Shown here one piece after another: positions 62,184-64,000 of a DNA stretch of 64,000 nucleotides (its first letter is position 1; each line of letters opens with the position of its first letter). The translations under genes were made by a program, and so were the position numbers. The DNA is from Salirhabdus salicampi (GTDB taxonomy: Bacteria > Bacillota > Bacilli > Bacillales > Alkalibacillaceae): positions 124,001 through 188,000 of the forward strand of contig NZ_JANBWE010000001.1 in the NCBI RefSeq assembly GCF_024259515.1, written 5' to 3'. The notes under the pieces are model-generated. The model was not told the origin of the DNA. It was given only the letters and a program-made list of their open reading frames with translations, and made no database searches.

Positions 62184-62271
62184 TAAAAAGCTGCCCTTAT
62201 ACATTGCATCCCTAATGTTTGACATTCTGTACTAATATTTGGGTTGTGATTCTTTTATTGGCAGCTTTTTC
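62184..62271 (+). terminator. Terminator-like stem with an unusually long loop
   Basis: AAAAAGCTGCC and GGCAGCTTTTT pair perfectly over 11 positions but lie 64 bases apart; T residues end the second arm. The arms repeat the GCTGCC/GGCAGC words used in the terminators at 7031 and 16759. The loop holds no clear gene. Confidence 0.55.
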
Positions 62272-62378
62272 ATATTGATACCAGTTCTTCAAAAAAGTTT
62301 TAGGCTAATCATTATTTAACAAGGTATTTATGAAATTTCGAACATATATTTATATTAGGAAAAATAGGGGGGGTTCAT

Positions 62379-62681
62379 TTGTTAAAATACTTCGTAATGG
62401 GCATAATTGTAATGGCGATTGCGATAGGCATAGGCTTTTATACAAATGATTGGAATACTTCCTTAAATATCGTCGGTGTTTGCGCATTGGTACCAATGTT
62501 GTTTGCGGGCTTATTAACGGGAGCATTTATAAGTGGGGATCGGAATCGAGCTAATTATTATAATGAACATAGAGACGACCGAAGTCGAAAACTGAATTGG
62601 GTTAAAAAGTTATTGCTTTTTAGTGCACCAAATATTGCAGTACTTGTTATCGTAATCATTGTTGGGTACTTCGGTATGTAA
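62379..62681 (+). CDS. DUF5316 family membrane protein
   Basis: This 100-residue protein has three hydrophobic segments (YFVMGIIVMAIAIGIGFYTN, IVGVCALVPMLFAGLLTGAF, FSAPNIAVLVIVIIVGYFGM) separated by the polar loop GDRNRANYYNEHRDDRSR, as in DUF5316. The TTG at 62379 has GGGGGG upstream. Function unknown. Confidence 0.75.
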   Translation: MLKYFVMGIIVMAIAIGIGFYTNDWNTSLNIVGVCALVPMLFAGLLTGAFISGDRNRANYYNEHRDDRSRKLNWVKKLLLFSAPNIAVLVIVIIVGYFGM

Positions 62682-62827
62682 ATAGGGGTAGTTGTCTTTT
62701 AAATTACTCAATAACATGTAAATGATTTCTCCTTATAATATGGCAGCTTTTGAGACTGATTGAAAAGTGGCTAGTTGGCTATATTAAATAATATAGTTCA
62801 TTATATTAGGAGGCTAACTAATTAGGC

Positions 62828-63433
62828 ATGACAATCAAAATATCAGAAGAAATAAAGGATTCACCCTCTCATGAACATATAGAAAAGATTAAAGAAATTT
62901 TACTTCAACTTGAATACAACGATTGGCTACAAAATGTCCTTTTCACATGGCAATGGTGGTTTCTCTTAACTGCAACAATTATGCCATGGATTATATGGTG
63001 GAAGTTAGTCGATAAAGCGAGACTGTTAGAAATAGTCACATATGGCTTATGGTGGATATTGGTTGCTGTAACATTAGATGATATTGGGGTTACTTTGCAA
63101 CTATGGGATTACCCGAAACAATTAATGTTTTTAATTCATCCGTTAGGCCCATCTGATTTAACCGTTATTCCTGTGACATACATGCTTCTCTACCAATACA
63201 CCTCCCGTTGGACATCTTTTGTTATCGGTTCATTTGTTGTTGCCTTTGTCTTTGCATTTGTATTTGAACCACTTTTTATTAAATTTGAAATGCTAAAGTT
63301 TCATGACACAGTTATTAAGTGGAAGCATTGGTATTCATTTGTCCTTTTTGGCGTTATAGCTATTGTTATTAGAAAGTTTCACTTATTAATTGTGGATTAT
63401 GTTAAGGAAGATAATAACACGATCAACAAATGA
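62828..63433 (+). CDS. CBO0543-family membrane protein
   Basis: The 201-residue protein has an N-terminal soluble helix (MTIKISEEIKDSPSHEHIEK) and about five membrane helices. The segment AVTLDDIGVTLQLWDYPKQL and the later VIPVTYMLLYQYTSRW are typical of the CBO0543 family, small Firmicutes membrane proteins without known function. A good SD (AGGAGG) lies about 16 bases before the ATG. Confidence 0.78.
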   Translation: MTIKISEEIKDSPSHEHIEKIKEILLQLEYNDWLQNVLFTWQWWFLLTATIMPWIIWWKLVDKARLLEIVTYGLWWILVAVTLDDIGVTLQLWDYPKQLMFLIHPLGPSDLTVIPVTYMLLYQYTSRWTSFVIGSFVVAFVFAFVFEPLFIKFEMLKFHDTVIKWKHWYSFVLFGVIAIVIRKFHLLIVDYVKEDNNTINK

Positions 63434-63535
63434 TACGGTTGCTTTTGAGCAAAACATTTTTGAAATAGTCAAAAAATTGATATTATGTTAAGTAGATATG
63501 TGAATGTGTGAACAACCATATTCAATTGTGAAGGG

Positions 63536-63679
63536 GTGGAAAAGATAGCTATCAAAGTCATTTGTCATAATTGTGATGGTTCAGGCTCAATCAAATGGTT
63601 TATTTTTAAGAAGAAGTGTACAGAATGCCGTGGATACGGTAGAATAGCAACCACATATGTGAAAGAACCATTAAAATAA
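63536..63679 (+). CDS. Short protein with two CXXCXGXG zinc motifs (second paralogue)
   Basis: The frame from GTG 63536 gives 47 residues: MEKIAIKVICHNCDGSGSIK, then WFIFKKKCTECRGYGRIATT and YVKEPLK. The motifs CHNCDGSG and CTECRGYG have the same spacing as in the gene at 35667. AAGGGGTGG overlaps the proposed GTG, so the true start may be a non-standard codon (ATA at 63545), which would line up with the N-terminus of the paralogue. Too short to be found by usual length cutoffs. Confidence 0.65.
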   Translation: MEKIAIKVICHNCDGSGSIKWFIFKKKCTECRGYGRIATTYVKEPLK

Positions 63680-63692
63680 TCCATTTGACGAG

Positions 63693-63726
63693 AAAAATCC
63701 AGGCAATTACTACCTGGATTTTTTTA
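63693..63726. terminator. Bidirectional terminator
   Basis: AAAAATCCAGG and CCTGGATTTTT form an 11-base stem with a nine-base loop and T residues on both strands. It ends the CXXC gene and the ger gene coming from the right. Confidence 0.85.
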
Positions 63727-64000
63727 TTTAACAGCACCGATACTCTTAATTTTCACATCAGTCTCTACTTGAAACTTGACGTCTGGATAAAGCTCTTTCC
63801 AACGTTCGATACTTTTCCAGTCATTCCACTGCATCGAGCGATATTTAATACCTAATGCTAATGGGTCAACATTTTCCTCTTGAAATTTTTTTAGTAAACC
63901 TTCTACTTGTTTCGTAACTTTTTCCTCTATTTGTTTTTCCGCTTCCTTTTGTTCTTCCTTTGAAACAGTGTGAAAGCTTTCTTCCACCGAACCGTGTATC
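63724..64000 (-). CDS. Ger(x)C-family germination protein, C-terminal fragment cut by the window edge
   Basis: The frame is open from the right edge to TAA at 63724-63726. Residues such as EAEKQIEEKVTKQVEGLLKK, NVDPLALGIKYRSMQ and WKELYPDVKFQVETDVKIKS match the C-terminal end of Ger(x)C lipoproteins, with the same layout as the protein at 1197-2351. A GTG at 63987 could be read as a start, but the frame continues upstream (IHGS) and the domain would be incomplete. It implies a second germinant-receptor operon beyond the window. Confidence 0.8.
   Translation of the reverse strand, partial: IHGSVEESFHTVSKEEQKEAEKQIEEKVTKQVEGLLKKFQEENVDPLALGIKYRSMQWNDWKSIERWKELYPDVKFQVETDVKIKSIGAVK

Overview
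The window comes from a low-GC, endospore-forming member of the Bacillaceae. The evidence is a YhcN/YlaJ-type spore lipoprotein, a complete GerA/GerB/GerC-type germinant-receptor operon with the C-terminus of a second Ger(x)C protein at the right edge, spoVR, a PaiA/PaiB pair, HelD, TnrA, FbpA, FabI and Bacillus-style CydAB. SD sequences are strong, and TTG and GTG starts are frequent. No rRNA, tRNA, CRISPR array, prophage or intact insertion sequence was seen.

Layout. 0-7 kb is a sporulation and germination block: a partial unknown gene, a spore lipoprotein behind a sigma-G-like promoter, a ger operon, an Hsp20 protein and spoVR. 7-13 kb is a decaying accessory stretch: an intact MocR-type regulator faces a gutted LysE exporter, paiA is intact but paiB is frameshifted, and a truncated spoVR copy is mosaic with the intact gene; CarD-like and PNPOx-like genes follow. 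13-16.7 kb is a c-di-GMP module with two c-di-GMP-I riboswitches, one before a lipoprotein/DUF5667 pair and one before a membrane PAS-GGDEF cyclase that keeps its inhibitory site; an HD-GYP-type protein lies at 40.3-41.3 kb. 16.8-20.7 kb carries chromate (padR-chrA) and arsenic (arsRBC) resistance. 20.9-27.8 kb holds an XRE-cupin regulator, a catechol-dioxygenase-like gene, a lone GTP cyclohydrolase II, a broken DUF2975 gene with its small HTH partner, and a Fur-box-controlled siderophore uptake operon without an ATPase gene. 28-35 kb holds a YibE/F pair, a SulP-UspA pair, HelD, and an excisionase-like HTH with a methyltransferase. 35-45 kb is sparse, with small Cys-rich proteins and gene remnants, then an HD-GYP protein, a YtkA-domain lipoprotein, a redoxin lipoprotein with an in-frame UGA, a K+ channel and an aldo/keto reductase. 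45.4-47.6 kb is an inorganic-carbon cluster. 48-64 kb is mostly metabolic and transport genes: fabI, flavin reductase, cyclase, eutH, nhaC, cydAB, a collapsed cidA-lrgB remnant, fbpA, tnrA, a TrkH/KtrB-type K+ transporter and several GNAT genes.

Two loci stand out. At 42410-42922 a thioredoxin-fold lipoprotein has UGA in place of the first Cys of its CxxC motif (UGLC). A six-base-pair hairpin with a G-containing loop lies 20 nt downstream, as in a bacterial SECIS element, so this may be a selenoprotein. At 45434-47593 a DUF2294/MpsC-type gene, an SbtA-type bicarbonate permease and a beta-carbonic-anhydrase homologue whose three zinc ligands are all serine lie in a row. The first two genes are each preceded by a terminator hairpin that ends at the ribosome-binding site, which suggests attenuation control of a bicarbonate-uptake system with a non-catalytic CA-fold partner.
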